Of a DNA stretch of 64,000 nt, positions 16,698-25,413 are shown one piece after another (the stretch's first letter is position 1; the number at the start of each line of letters is the position of its first letter). Under the pieces are notes generated by a model. That model did not search any database, was not told where the DNA came from, and saw only the letters and a list, made by a program, of their open reading frames with translations. Origin of the DNA: Novosphingobium piscinae (GTDB taxonomy: Bacteria > Pseudomonadota > Alphaproteobacteria > Sphingomonadales > Sphingomonadaceae); the NCBI RefSeq assembly GCF_014230355.1, contig NZ_JACLAX010000014.1:1-64000 (forward strand). Reading direction: 5' to 3'. Made by a program: the position numbers and the translations under genes.

Positions 16698-17860
16698 CGC
16701 CCGATCGCCAGCCCGCTCAAGGTCTGGTTGATATGCGCGGCGCGGAACTGCTCGCCATAGGTGTTGAAGCCGACCACCCCGCGCTGGGCGTAGAGTTCGG
16801 ATACGGCGCGCTGCAGCTGGCGCCGTTCGGCGTCGATGCGGTTGAGCACGCAGTCGAAGCCGATCACGTGGTCGATCCCGCCCAGCCCGGCCTCGAGCCC
16901 GTCGAACAGCCGTTCGAGCTGGCTCAGCCGGTCGACCGGCTCGCCGATGCTGAGCACGATGCCGTTGTCGATCGCGCAGTAGAAGGTCAGGCTGCCGTCG
17001 GGGTTGACCGACTGGATCGAGCGGACGTGGTAGCCGCCACCCGCGCGGACCATCGGCGGATGGGCGGCGAAGAAGGCCGCGTCGAGCTGCTCGCCGGTCC
17101 GCCCGGCCAGCCGCAGGTATTCGTCGGCGGCGGGCAGGGCATTGATCTGGTGGACCACCCGGGCGGCCGGATCGGCCGCCGTCACCACCATCTTCTCGGC
17201 GCCGGGGAGGTAGTGGTTGGCGGTGAAGGCCTGCATCGGCCGGCGGCTGGAGAGCAGCGCAACGACCGCGGCGTCCCTGAGGAAGCGGTCGCCCACCAGG
17301 ATCCCGGTCTCGCGGAACCGCATGCCGTCGCCCGACGAGCCGCCGACCATCGGCGTGTCGCCGAGCGCCTCCTGCACGGTCATCGCCAGCAGCTCCTCGC
17401 GGTGCGACAGGCCATCGACCAGGAAGATCGCCGCACGGTTGGGCAGCGGCGCCGCCTCACCGCCAAGCTCGGCCCGGGTCAGGCGGGCGGCGAGCCGGCG
17501 GATCGCCTCGCGGCCCATCGCCGGATCGAAATGGTCGAGATCGTCGAAACAGTGCAGCGCCATGCGGAAGTCGCTGGCCGGAAAGCCGATGAAGACCAGG
17601 CTGTCCTCGTCGTAGCCGCGCTGGCTGAGCTCGCCGGCGCTGGTGCAGCCGATCAGTGGCAGACCGCCCAGCCGGCCGGCAAGGGCGCGGGCCAGCGGCT
17701 CGCGCGGGTAGCGGTGGGAGCAGAACAGCAGCCCGCCGGCGAGTCGGCGACCGCCGATCCCGGCGACCACTTCGGCCACGGCATCGGCCGGGTTGCTCCG
17801 GTGTGAAGACACGACGGCCAGATCATCGGCCAAGCCGGTTTGCGCCAACCTCTCCTCCAT
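16694..17860 (-). CDS. FIST-domain sensory protein (NosP-like)
   Basis: A 388-residue protein with FIST N-terminal (GGLLFCSHRYPREPLARALA; LIGCTSAGELSQRGYDEDS) and FIST C-terminal (GGGYHVRSIQSVNPDGSLTF; HVIGFDCVLNRIDAE; VGFNTYGEQF) domains. In Pseudomonas and others, stand-alone FIST proteins next to NahK-type kinases (NosP) bind haem and nitric oxide. The start at 17860 (MEERLAQTG) is an ATG; upstream in-frame sequence is low-complexity. Its TGA overlaps the GTG of the kinase gene, so the two are translationally coupled. Haem binding cannot be judged from sequence alone. Confidence 0.87.
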   Translation of the reverse strand: MEERLAQTGLADDLAVVSSHRSNPADAVAEVVAGIGGRRLAGGLLFCSHRYPREPLARALAGRLGGLPLIGCTSAGELSQRGYDEDSLVFIGFPASDFRMALHCFDDLDHFDPAMGREAIRRLAARLTRAELGGEAAPLPNRAAIFLVDGLSHREELLAMTVQEALGDTPMVGGSSGDGMRFRETGILVGDRFLRDAAVVALLSSRRPMQAFTANHYLPGAEKMVVTAADPAARVVHQINALPAADEYLRLAGRTGEQLDAAFFAAHPPMVRAGGGYHVRSIQSVNPDGSLTFYCAIDNGIVLSIGEPVDRLSQLERLFDGLEAGLGGIDHVIGFDCVLNRIDAERRQLQRAVSELYAQRGVVGFNTYGEQFRAAHINQTLSGLAIGR

Positions 17861-17920
17861 CCCCGTCCGGCTTGCGCCGGATCCGCGCCCCGCGTGTCCC
17901 GCCCGGGTTCTACCCAATCA

Positions 17921-18373
17921 TCACCCGGGTTCCAATCCCTTTGCGACCGGGGCGCTGGTGGCGTCCTCGGCGCAGTCGCCCCGTGGCGGTTCGCCCGCGG
18001 CCAGGAGCGCCGCGGTCTCGGCCTCGTCGAATACCCGGCTGCGCACGATGAAGCGCAGCCCTGCCGGCGCCTCCAGGCTCATTCCGGCCCCGCGGCCCGG
18101 CACGACATCCAGGGTGATCTTGGTGTGCCGCCAGTATTCGAACTGGGCCGCCCCGATCCACACCGGGGTCGCCGCCCCCGGGCCGGAGCCCACATGGCCC
18201 AGCAGCACGTCCCGCCCGCCGACGCGGAACTCGCCGCGCACGAAGCACATCGGGGCCGATCCGTCGCAGCATCCACCCGACTGGTGGAACATCAGCGGCC
18301 CGTGCGCCGCAACCAGCCGGGCGATCAAGGCCTCGGCCGCCGGGCTGGCGAGAATGCGCGGGGGCGTGGTCAT
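17921..18373 (-). CDS. DUF779 family protein, aldehyde-dehydrogenase partner
   Basis: A 150-residue protein with the DUF779 signature HQSGGCCDGSAPMCF near the N-terminus and WRHTKITLDVVPGRGAGMSL in the middle. The family has no established function but is commonly encoded beside AcoD/ExaC-type acetaldehyde dehydrogenases, as here. The clustered cysteines suggest metal or thiol chemistry. The ATG at 18373 follows the EthD-like gene by 19 bases on the same strand. Confidence 0.85.
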   Translation of the reverse strand: MTTPPRILASPAAEALIARLVAAHGPLMFHQSGGCCDGSAPMCFVRGEFRVGGRDVLLGHVGSGPGAATPVWIGAAQFEYWRHTKITLDVVPGRGAGMSLEAPAGLRFIVRSRVFDEAETAALLAAGEPPRGDCAEDATSAPVAKGLEPG

Positions 18374-18392
18374 GGCCTGCGGCGCACCGGGA

Positions 18393-18707
18393 TCAGCCGA
18401 CCTCGCCAACCACGACGGTGACCCCGCCGGTGGCGAACTGGGCCAGATCGGCGACCGCGGCCTGGCCCTCGGCCGAGCCGAGCGACCGTTCCATCTGCTC
18501 CGGGCCGGCGAAGAACAGCTGGGCCAGGCGGTAATAGGCCGGCTTGCTGCCATCGGCATTGGGCAGGCCCCTGATCAGCACGGCCCGCTCGATCCCGGCG
18601 ATCCGCGCGACCAGCGGAAGATGGGTCGCCGCGTAATAGGCTTCGAACGCCGCCGGATCGGCGGGTTCGCCATAAAGCACGTTGAGCACCGCCGCCTGGC
18701 TGGTCAT
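18393..18707 (-). CDS. EthD-family small protein
   Basis: A 104-residue protein of the EthD/dimeric alpha-beta barrel type: LNVLYGEPADPAAFEAYY, then ATHLPLVARIAGIERAV and a GG-containing C-terminus. EthD-like proteins are small ferredoxin-fold proteins of poorly defined function, often next to oxidative catabolic genes. The ATG at 18707 is chosen because the fold starts there. It lies downstream of the aldehyde dehydrogenase gene across a terminator-like hairpin and just before the DUF779 gene. Confidence 0.8.
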   Translation of the reverse strand: MTSQAAVLNVLYGEPADPAAFEAYYAATHLPLVARIAGIERAVLIRGLPNADGSKPAYYRLAQLFFAGPEQMERSLGSAEGQAAVADLAQFATGGVTVVVGEVG

Positions 18708-18804
18708 CGCCGGATCTCCCCCATCCCAACGGCCCGATCCCGGGCCTGGGCGGGGCATGCCACAGGATCGCCCCGCTCCAGAACCGGCAGGCCCAAAACC
18801 GGAA

Positions 18805-18831
18805 GGGCCGCCTTCCGGAAGAAGGCGGCCC
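18805..18831 (-). terminator. Terminator-like hairpin after aldehyde dehydrogenase gene
   Basis: A perfect 11-bp stem GGGCCGCCTTC (18805-18815) / GAAGGCGGCCC (18821-18831) with a CGGAA loop. On the minus strand it is followed by TTCCGGTTTT. It begins 17 bases after the aldehyde dehydrogenase stop codon and would separate that gene from the EthD-DUF779 pair, or attenuate read-through. Confidence 0.75.
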
Positions 18832-18848
18832 ACCCTGTGCCCGTCGCC

Positions 18849-20369
<1,521 letters not shown>

Positions 20370-20457
20370 GGGCTCTCTCCTGTGGAACGCCGCCGAAGCA
20401 TCGTGGCCGGGCGGGCGGAATCGGCTGAGCGGGAGACTGCGCGCGGCTCCGGGCGGC

Positions 20458-20474
20458 GCCAATTGTACCTTCGG
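20458..20474 (-). promoter_or_regulatory. Quinoprotein-regulon motif copy upstream of aldehyde dehydrogenase
   Basis: The minus strand reads CCGAAGGTACAATTGGC about 90 bp before the aldehyde dehydrogenase start. It differs from the PQQ-dehydrogenase copy in only one base within the CCGAAGGTGCAATTG core. Confidence 0.55.
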
Positions 20475-20512
20475 TCGGACCCGGCCGGGCGGCAGCGGCG
20501 TGATCCGCCGGC

Positions 20513-21115
20513 TCAAGGCGCGACGGTCACCGGATCGGCCGCGGCCAGGGCGCGGCCGGCGTCGTGCCAGCCGTCGATTCCCTCGGGTTGCCACCAGACG
20601 TTGGGCAGGCCGGCCAGCGCCAGCCGCCGCGCCGCATTCCAGCCCATCCAGCAATCGGCCCGGCAGAACACCACGACCGGCCAGTCTGGATGGCGCTTCC
20701 GGGCCGCCGCGACCGCGTCCAGCACCCCGCGCCACAGCACCGGATCGGGCGCCGCGCGGCCCACCTCGGGGAACCACCGGGCGCCCGGGATGGTCTGGTG
20801 CGGCGGGACCCCGCGCCAAACGCCCGTGCCGGGGTCGCGCCTGGCCCCCTCGGCGGGGAGCACGTCAAGGAACAGGGCGTCGTGCCCGGGCCGGAGCTGC
20901 AGCGCCGCGGCGAGCGTGAGCCGGCGCGCCGGATCGGGCGCGCGGTCGACCGGGGCGCGGTAGCGGGCCTGGCGGAACCCATCGGCGTCGAACAGCGCAG
21001 CCGGCGCCGCCGCAGCCGCGTCCTGCCCGCGCGCGGCTCCCGCAGCGCCGGGCAGGGTGCCGAGCAGCGCCGCAGGGGCGCCAAGCGTCAGCGTCAGGGC
21101 CTGCCTGCGTCTCAT
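20513..21115 (-). CDS. PQQ-dependent catabolism-associated CXXCW-motif rhodanese-like protein
   Basis: A 200-residue exported protein. An Arg-rich N-terminus and hydrophobic signal precede a rhodanese-like domain with the cysteine motif CRADCW ([17 protein letters not shown]), typical of the family named for its cysteine-tryptophan motif and found with PQQ alcohol catabolism. GARWFPEVG and the C-terminal [14 protein letters not shown] also fit. The role is unproven; periplasmic sulfur or disulfide handling is likely from the fold. The ATG at 21115 is preferred over a TTG at 21127. It is divergent from the SoxYZ-like gene across a perfect 11-bp inverted repeat. Confidence 0.85.
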   Translation of the reverse strand: MRRRQALTLTLGAPAALLGTLPGAAGAARGQDAAAAAPAALFDADGFRQARYRAPVDRAPDPARRLTLAAALQLRPGHDALFLDVLPAEGARRDPGTGVWRGVPPHQTIPGARWFPEVGRAAPDPVLWRGVLDAVAAARKRHPDWPVVVFCRADCWMGWNAARRLALAGLPNVWWQPEGIDGWHDAGRALAAADPVTVAP

Positions 21116-21119
21116 CCCA

Positions 21120-21159
21120 TGGCACAATAGAGTGCCGCGCGCCGGGCGCTATTGTGCCA
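21120..21159. promoter_or_regulatory. Perfect 11-bp inverted repeat in divergent promoter region
   Basis: TGGCACAATAG (21120-21130) and CTATTGTGCCA (21149-21159) are exact reverse complements with an 18-bp spacer. Together they fill almost the whole 48-bp gap between the CXXCW and SoxYZ-like genes. The half-sites resemble the cluster motif (GGTGCAATTG versus GGCACAATAG). With so little space, the dyad must overlap promoter and leader of both genes, so it probably binds a regulator. It could also form a cruciform or hairpin. Confidence 0.6.
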
Positions 21160-21163
21160 AGGT

Positions 21164-21955
21164 ATGGTCCGCTTGCCCCTTCCTGCATTGGCCGCCTTGG
21201 CGCTGCTTGGCGCCGCCGCACCCGCGGCGCCCGCGCCGGGCCGGCCGCCAACGGTGGCGCGCGATCCGCTCGGCTCGCCCCTGTGGGCGCTGCACGCCGC
21301 GCGCCTGTTCGCCGGCGCCCCCGTGGTGTTCGATCCGGCCGTGCGCGTCGCATTGCCGGTCATTGCCGAGAACCAGCACATCTTCCCCGTGGCGGTCGAT
21401 GCGCGGGCGCTGGGTGGGGTGCGACGGATCGTGATCCTGGCGGATCTCAACCCGATTCCGGTCGCGGTCGATTTCGCCCCGGGCGGAGCGGCGCCCTGGC
21501 TGGCGCTCCGGATCAAGCTGGACCAGCGCACGCCGGTGCGCGCCGCGGTGCTGGCCGGCGACGGGCGCTGGCACGTCAGCGGGGCCTGGGTCGATGCCGC
21601 TGGCGGGGGCTGTTCGGCGCCGCCGGTCAGCCGCGCCCGGGGCGACTGGGCCGAGCATCTTGGCGAGCTGCGCGGCGCGGCCTTCGCCACGCCCGAGGGC
21701 ACGCGGCTGCGCTTCACCGTCCGCCATCCGATGGACACCGGACTGGTCGAGAACGTGCCCGCCTATCACGTGGAGACCGTCACCGTGGCCATGGCCGGCC
21801 ATGATCCGGCCCGCCTGACCGTGTGGGGCGCCGTGGCCGAGGATCCGGCCTTCACCCTGCTGTTCCCCGGCCGGCCGGGTGCTGCCACGCTGCACCTGCG
21901 CGACAGCAACGGGCGCGAGTTCAGCGGGCGGGTGCCCGGCCCGGACCGGCCATGA
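21164..21955 (+). CDS. Quinoprotein dehydrogenase-associated SoxYZ-like carrier
   Basis: A 263-residue exported protein whose first domain resembles SoxY (VVFDPAVRVALPVIAENQH, then VDAAGGGCSAPP with a conserved Cys as the likely carrier residue). The second domain resembles SoxZ (RLRFTVRHPMDTGLVEN, then VPAYHVETVTV). It belongs to the fused SoxYZ-like family found with PQQ alcohol dehydrogenases. The proposed role is part of a quinoprotein relay system, without direct proof. The ATG at 21164 (MVRLPLPAL) begins a signal peptide. Its TGA overlaps the ATG of the metallohydrolase gene (ATGA). Confidence 0.87.
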   Translation: MVRLPLPALAALALLGAAAPAAPAPGRPPTVARDPLGSPLWALHAARLFAGAPVVFDPAVRVALPVIAENQHIFPVAVDARALGGVRRIVILADLNPIPVAVDFAPGGAAPWLALRIKLDQRTPVRAAVLAGDGRWHVSGAWVDAAGGGCSAPPVSRARGDWAEHLGELRGAAFATPEGTRLRFTVRHPMDTGLVENVPAYHVETVTVAMAGHDPARLTVWGAVAEDPAFTLLFPGRPGAATLHLRDSNGREFSGRVPGPDRP

Positions 21956-22920
21956 GGCCGCGGCTGGGCGCGGCGACCCGGCGGCAGACGCTGGGCGCGC
22001 TGGCCGGGCTGGCCGTCGGCGCCGCCGCCCCGCTGCAGGGTGAGACCTTCGCCGGGCGCTATGCGCTGCGCCCCCAGGCGGTCGCGCCCGGGTTGTGGCT
22101 GGTGCGCGGAGCGGCGGCGCCGATGGCCTTCGCCAATGGCGGGGCCATCGCCAACTGCGCCATCCTCGCCACCATGGCCGGCCCGGTGCTGTTCGACTGC
22201 GGGCCCTCGCGCGGCTACGGCGCCGCCTTGCGCGCGCTGGCGCGGCGGCTGACCGGGCGCGATCCGGCGCTGGTGCTGGTCAGCCACCTCCATCCCGACC
22301 ATGCGCTGGGCGCGGCGGCCTTCGACCCGGCGCTGGTCGCGGCCCTGCCCGAGACGATCGCCCAGCTCGAACGCGACGGCCCGGCCATGACCGATGCGAT
22401 GTTCCGCCTGCTGGCCGACTGGATGCGCGGGACCGAGCTGGCCATCCCGCTGCGGCGGCTGACGCCGGGCCTGCTCGAGCTGGGCGGCCGTCGGCTGCAC
22501 CTGGTGGCGCTGGCCGGCCACAGCGGCGGCGACCTGGCCGTGCTCGACGAGGCGAGCGGGACGCTGCTGGCCGGCGACCTGGTGTTCCACGACCGCGCGC
22601 CGGCGACACCCCACGCCGACCTCGCCCGCTGGCGCGCCGCGCTCGACACCCTGGCCGCGCTGCCGCACCGCCTGCTGCTGCCCGGCCACGGCCCGGCTGA
22701 TCCGGCCGGCCGGGCGATCGCCCAGACCCGCGACTGGCTCGACTGGCTGTCCGAGGCGCTGGCCGGGGCGGCCGCGCAGGGGCTCGACATGGTCGAGGCC
22801 GGCGCCCAGCCGATTCCCGCGCGCTTTGCCGGGCTGGCCGCCGCGCGCTACGAGCTGCAGCGCAGCGTCGCGCACTTCTATGCCGCGATCGAGGCGGCCC
22901 GGCTGCCGCGGATCGACTGA
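21952..22920 (+). CDS. Quinoprotein relay system zinc metallohydrolase (MBL fold)
   Basis: A 322-residue metallo-beta-lactamase-fold protein with a Tat-like N-terminus (TRRQTLGALAGLAVGAAAP). Zinc-binding motifs include SHLHPDHALGAAAF, a later His in LAGHSGGDLAVL, Asp in LLAGDLVFHD and LLPGHGPAD. It matches the zinc metallohydrolase family encoded with SoxYZ-like carriers in PQQ clusters. By analogy with SoxB-type systems it may release a group from the carrier cysteine, but no reaction is known. It overlaps the carrier gene by 4 bp and ends the rightward quinoprotein operon. Confidence 0.87.
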   Translation: MRPRLGAATRRQTLGALAGLAVGAAAPLQGETFAGRYALRPQAVAPGLWLVRGAAAPMAFANGGAIANCAILATMAGPVLFDCGPSRGYGAALRALARRLTGRDPALVLVSHLHPDHALGAAAFDPALVAALPETIAQLERDGPAMTDAMFRLLADWMRGTELAIPLRRLTPGLLELGGRRLHLVALAGHSGGDLAVLDEASGTLLAGDLVFHDRAPATPHADLARWRAALDTLAALPHRLLLPGHGPADPAGRAIAQTRDWLDWLSEALAGAAAQGLDMVEAGAQPIPARFAGLAAARYELQRSVAHFYAAIEAARLPRID

Positions 22921-22964
22921 GCGGGCCGCACCGGTTCCCCCCCCGGCCGGCCCGCCCGCCCGGT

Positions 22965-24611
22965 TCAGATCGCGTTGGCCTTGGCGAAGCGGCTGATGTG
23001 CTCGGCCGCGCGGAAGGCCAGCGCCTCGATCGTCAGCGTCGGTTGGCCGCGGCCCGAGGTGACCATGCTCGACCCGTCGCAGAGGAACAGGTTCTTCACG
23101 TCATGGGTGCGGTGGTACTTGTCGATCACCGAGGTGGCCGGATCGTTGCCCATCCGGCAGGTACCGAGCAGGTGGACCCCGCCGCTCGCCTCGCCCACTT
23201 CGCCCGGGACGATCTGCTTGGCCCCGGCCGCGTCCATGATCTCGACCGCGCGCTCGACCTGCCACTTGGCGTGCTTGATGTCGTCCGGGTGGTCCTTGTA
23301 GGTCACCCGCATCGCTGGCACGCCCCAGGCGTCCTTGAGTTCGGGATCGATGTCGACCCGGTTGGTCTCCTGGGCCAGCGAGGTGCCGTGGCCCGAGCAG
23401 TTCATCCAGTAGGTGTAGGATTCGAGGTATTCCTTGAACCCCGGACCCCAGCTCGGCGTGCCCTTGGGCACCGACTGGCCCCAGGTCAGCGGCCCGCCCG
23501 ACCGCGCGTCGAACCCGCCGCCGCCGTAGAACCCGCGCTTCGGATCGCTGTCATAGAAGTCGTGCAGGATCCGGGTGACGTTGGCGCCCTTGTACTCGTT
23601 CAGCGGGTTCTCGAACCGGGCCATGGCCCCGCCACCCTTGTTGAACATCAGGTAGCGCCCGACCTTGCCGCTCGAGTTGGCAAGCCCCTCGGGCTGCGCG
23701 TTGGTGGCCGAGTTGAGCAACAGCTTGGGCGTTTCCGAGCCGTTGGCGCAGACCACCACGGCCTTGGCGTTCTGGAAGTGCTCGACCTTGTTCTTGTCGA
23801 AATAGTGCACCCCGGTGGCGCGGCCGGCCTTGTTCATGCCGATGCGGAACACGTAGCTGTCCGAGCGCACCTCGCAGCGGCCGGTCGCCTCGGCCTCGGG
23901 AATCATCGTCCAGACCGACGAGGACTTGGCCATGACCTCGCAGGCGAAGCCGCCGCACAGCCCGCACTGCGCGCAGGGCGGGCGTCCCCGGTACATCACC
24001 GAGTTGATCGCCATCGGCGAGGGGAAGGGGTGGAGCCCCAGCTTGCGCGCGCCGCGCTCGAACAGCACGCCCGATGACTTCACCGGCAGCGGCGGCATCG
24101 GATAGGGCTTGGAGCGCCACGGATCGAACGGGCTCGCCCCGGCCAGGCCAGAGACGCCGACCTCCCATTCGACCTTGGTGTAGTAGGGCTCGAGCTCGGC
24201 GTAGGTGATCGGCCAGTCGACCAGGCTGGCGCCCTCGATCGGCCCCCACTTGCTGCCCTCGATGAAGTCGATCTCGTGCAGGCGCCAGAAATTGGCGTTG
24301 AAGTGCGCACTGCTGCCGCCGACCACGCGGGCATAGGTCAGCGGGTTGCGCCCGCTCATCCGCTTGGCGGTCTCGGAGGGATCCTTGCGGAAGGTCTGCG
24401 GGCTGACCGCGGGGTTGTTGGTGATCCCCGAGAGGTTGCGGTACTTAAGCTCGTCGTGCTCGAACTCGTGGGCTCCCATCCGCGGACCCTGTTCCATCAC
24501 GATCACGCTGTGGCCGGCCTGGGCCAGCTCGCGCGCCATGATCCCGCCCGAGGCGCCGGATCCGACCACGATGAAGTCGACGGTCTCGCTGGTCTTGTAG
24601 GTCTTCGCCAT
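22965..24611 (-). CDS. GMC-family FAD oxidoreductase, catalytic subunit (sugar dehydrogenase type)
   Basis: A 548-residue flavoprotein with the Rossmann motif VVGSGASGGIMARELAQAGH near the N-terminus. A cysteine-rich segment (CAQCGLCGGFACEV) and the GMC C-terminal HLLGTCRMGND and GRGQPTLTIEALAFRAAEHI follow. It resembles gluconate 2-dehydrogenase or glucoside 3-dehydrogenase catalytic subunits, which oxidise sugars and donate electrons to cytochrome c or quinone. It has no signal peptide of its own. The partner gene 11 bases upstream carries a Tat signal, so the folded pair is probably exported together. The substrate is unknown. Confidence 0.88.
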   Translation of the reverse strand: MAKTYKTSETVDFIVVGSGASGGIMARELAQAGHSVIVMEQGPRMGAHEFEHDELKYRNLSGITNNPAVSPQTFRKDPSETAKRMSGRNPLTYARVVGGSSAHFNANFWRLHEIDFIEGSKWGPIEGASLVDWPITYAELEPYYTKVEWEVGVSGLAGASPFDPWRSKPYPMPPLPVKSSGVLFERGARKLGLHPFPSPMAINSVMYRGRPPCAQCGLCGGFACEVMAKSSSVWTMIPEAEATGRCEVRSDSYVFRIGMNKAGRATGVHYFDKNKVEHFQNAKAVVVCANGSETPKLLLNSATNAQPEGLANSSGKVGRYLMFNKGGGAMARFENPLNEYKGANVTRILHDFYDSDPKRGFYGGGGFDARSGGPLTWGQSVPKGTPSWGPGFKEYLESYTYWMNCSGHGTSLAQETNRVDIDPELKDAWGVPAMRVTYKDHPDDIKHAKWQVERAVEIMDAAGAKQIVPGEVGEASGGVHLLGTCRMGNDPATSVIDKYHRTHDVKNLFLCDGSSMVTSGRGQPTLTIEALAFRAAEHISRFAKANAI

Positions 24612-24622
24612 GGTCGGCTCCC

Positions 24623-25258
24623 TCAGGCGGTGTAGGGCTTGGTGCCGGGGTAGGGCTGGAAGCCCGGATAATCCTTGTCGTAGTAGCCGAAGGGGGGCTC
24701 CCAATAATGGTTGTCCTCCACCCCGATCAGCGTCCAGCCGATGTTGTCGCGGTTGCCGCCGTACTTGGGCAGGGCGAGCAGGCCGAGCACGGTGAGCCGG
24801 CGCACGGCCTGGAAGAACGGGGTCTTCTCGACCTGCCCGAGATAGGCGGTCTGCTGGTCGGGCGCGGCCTTGGCGAAGGGGGTGCTGACCCCGGCTTGCC
24901 GGGCGAAGCCGGCCTGGAACTCGGCCAGGCCCTGACGGAACGCGGTGAGCTGGTCCTTGAAGAAGCTGCCGAGCGCATTGTCGATGAAGTAGGGCACGCC
25001 CGCGGCGCGCGCTCCCGGCTTGGCCCCGCCGGGCACGATCAGATCGGCGATGGCGTCAACATCGGCCGCTTCCAGCGGGTTCAGCGTGGTGAAGCTGGTC
25101 GGCGGCGCGGCGCCGTCGGCCATCGCGTGGCCGGCATGGGCGTGCTCGGCGGGGGCCGCCGCGGCGATCGAGGGCCAGTTGAGCGCGACCCAGCTGGCAC
25201 TGGCGAGATTGCCGACTGCCGTCAGAAACTGACGGCGCGAGGGGGATGCGTGCTCCAT
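24623..25258 (-). CDS. Gluconate 2-dehydrogenase subunit 3-family protein, Tat-exported
   Basis: A 211-residue small subunit. The twin-arginine signal SRRQFLTAVGNLASASWVAL spans roughly residues 7-26. It is followed by a His-rich stretch (AEHAHAGHAM) and the subunit-3 domain (DVDAIADLIVPG; PYFIDNALGSFFKDQL) ending in PFGYYDKDYPGFQPYPGTKP. This family assists GMC dehydrogenase folding and export. The gene immediately precedes the GMC gene. The ATG at 25258 has a CGGAG ribosome site. A strong hairpin sits in the leader. Confidence 0.88.
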   Translation of the reverse strand: MEHASPSRRQFLTAVGNLASASWVALNWPSIAAAAPAEHAHAGHAMADGAAPPTSFTTLNPLEAADVDAIADLIVPGGAKPGARAAGVPYFIDNALGSFFKDQLTAFRQGLAEFQAGFARQAGVSTPFAKAAPDQQTAYLGQVEKTPFFQAVRRLTVLGLLALPKYGGNRDNIGWTLIGVEDNHYWEPPFGYYDKDYPGFQPYPGTKPYTA

Positions 25259-25269
25259 GGGTCGCTCCG

Positions 25270-25297
25270 GTCCGGGGACGAGATATCGCCCCCGGAC
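25270..25297 (-). promoter_or_regulatory. Leader hairpin before GMC small subunit
   Basis: GTCCGGGG (25270-25277) and CCCCGGAC (25290-25297) form a perfect 8-bp inverted repeat 12 bases upstream of the start codon, just before the ribosome site. It could affect translation or be an operator. Purpose is unknown. Confidence 0.4.
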
Positions 25298-25413
25298 AGA
25301 GCATTCTCTTGTTGGGCAACGTATACGAGATAGTGCGCATTGGCGCGGCGCCCCGCCCGGGCCACCTGCTTGGCGACTCCCGCTGTTTCCGCGCGCCCGG
25401 CGCGCCGGGCGAA

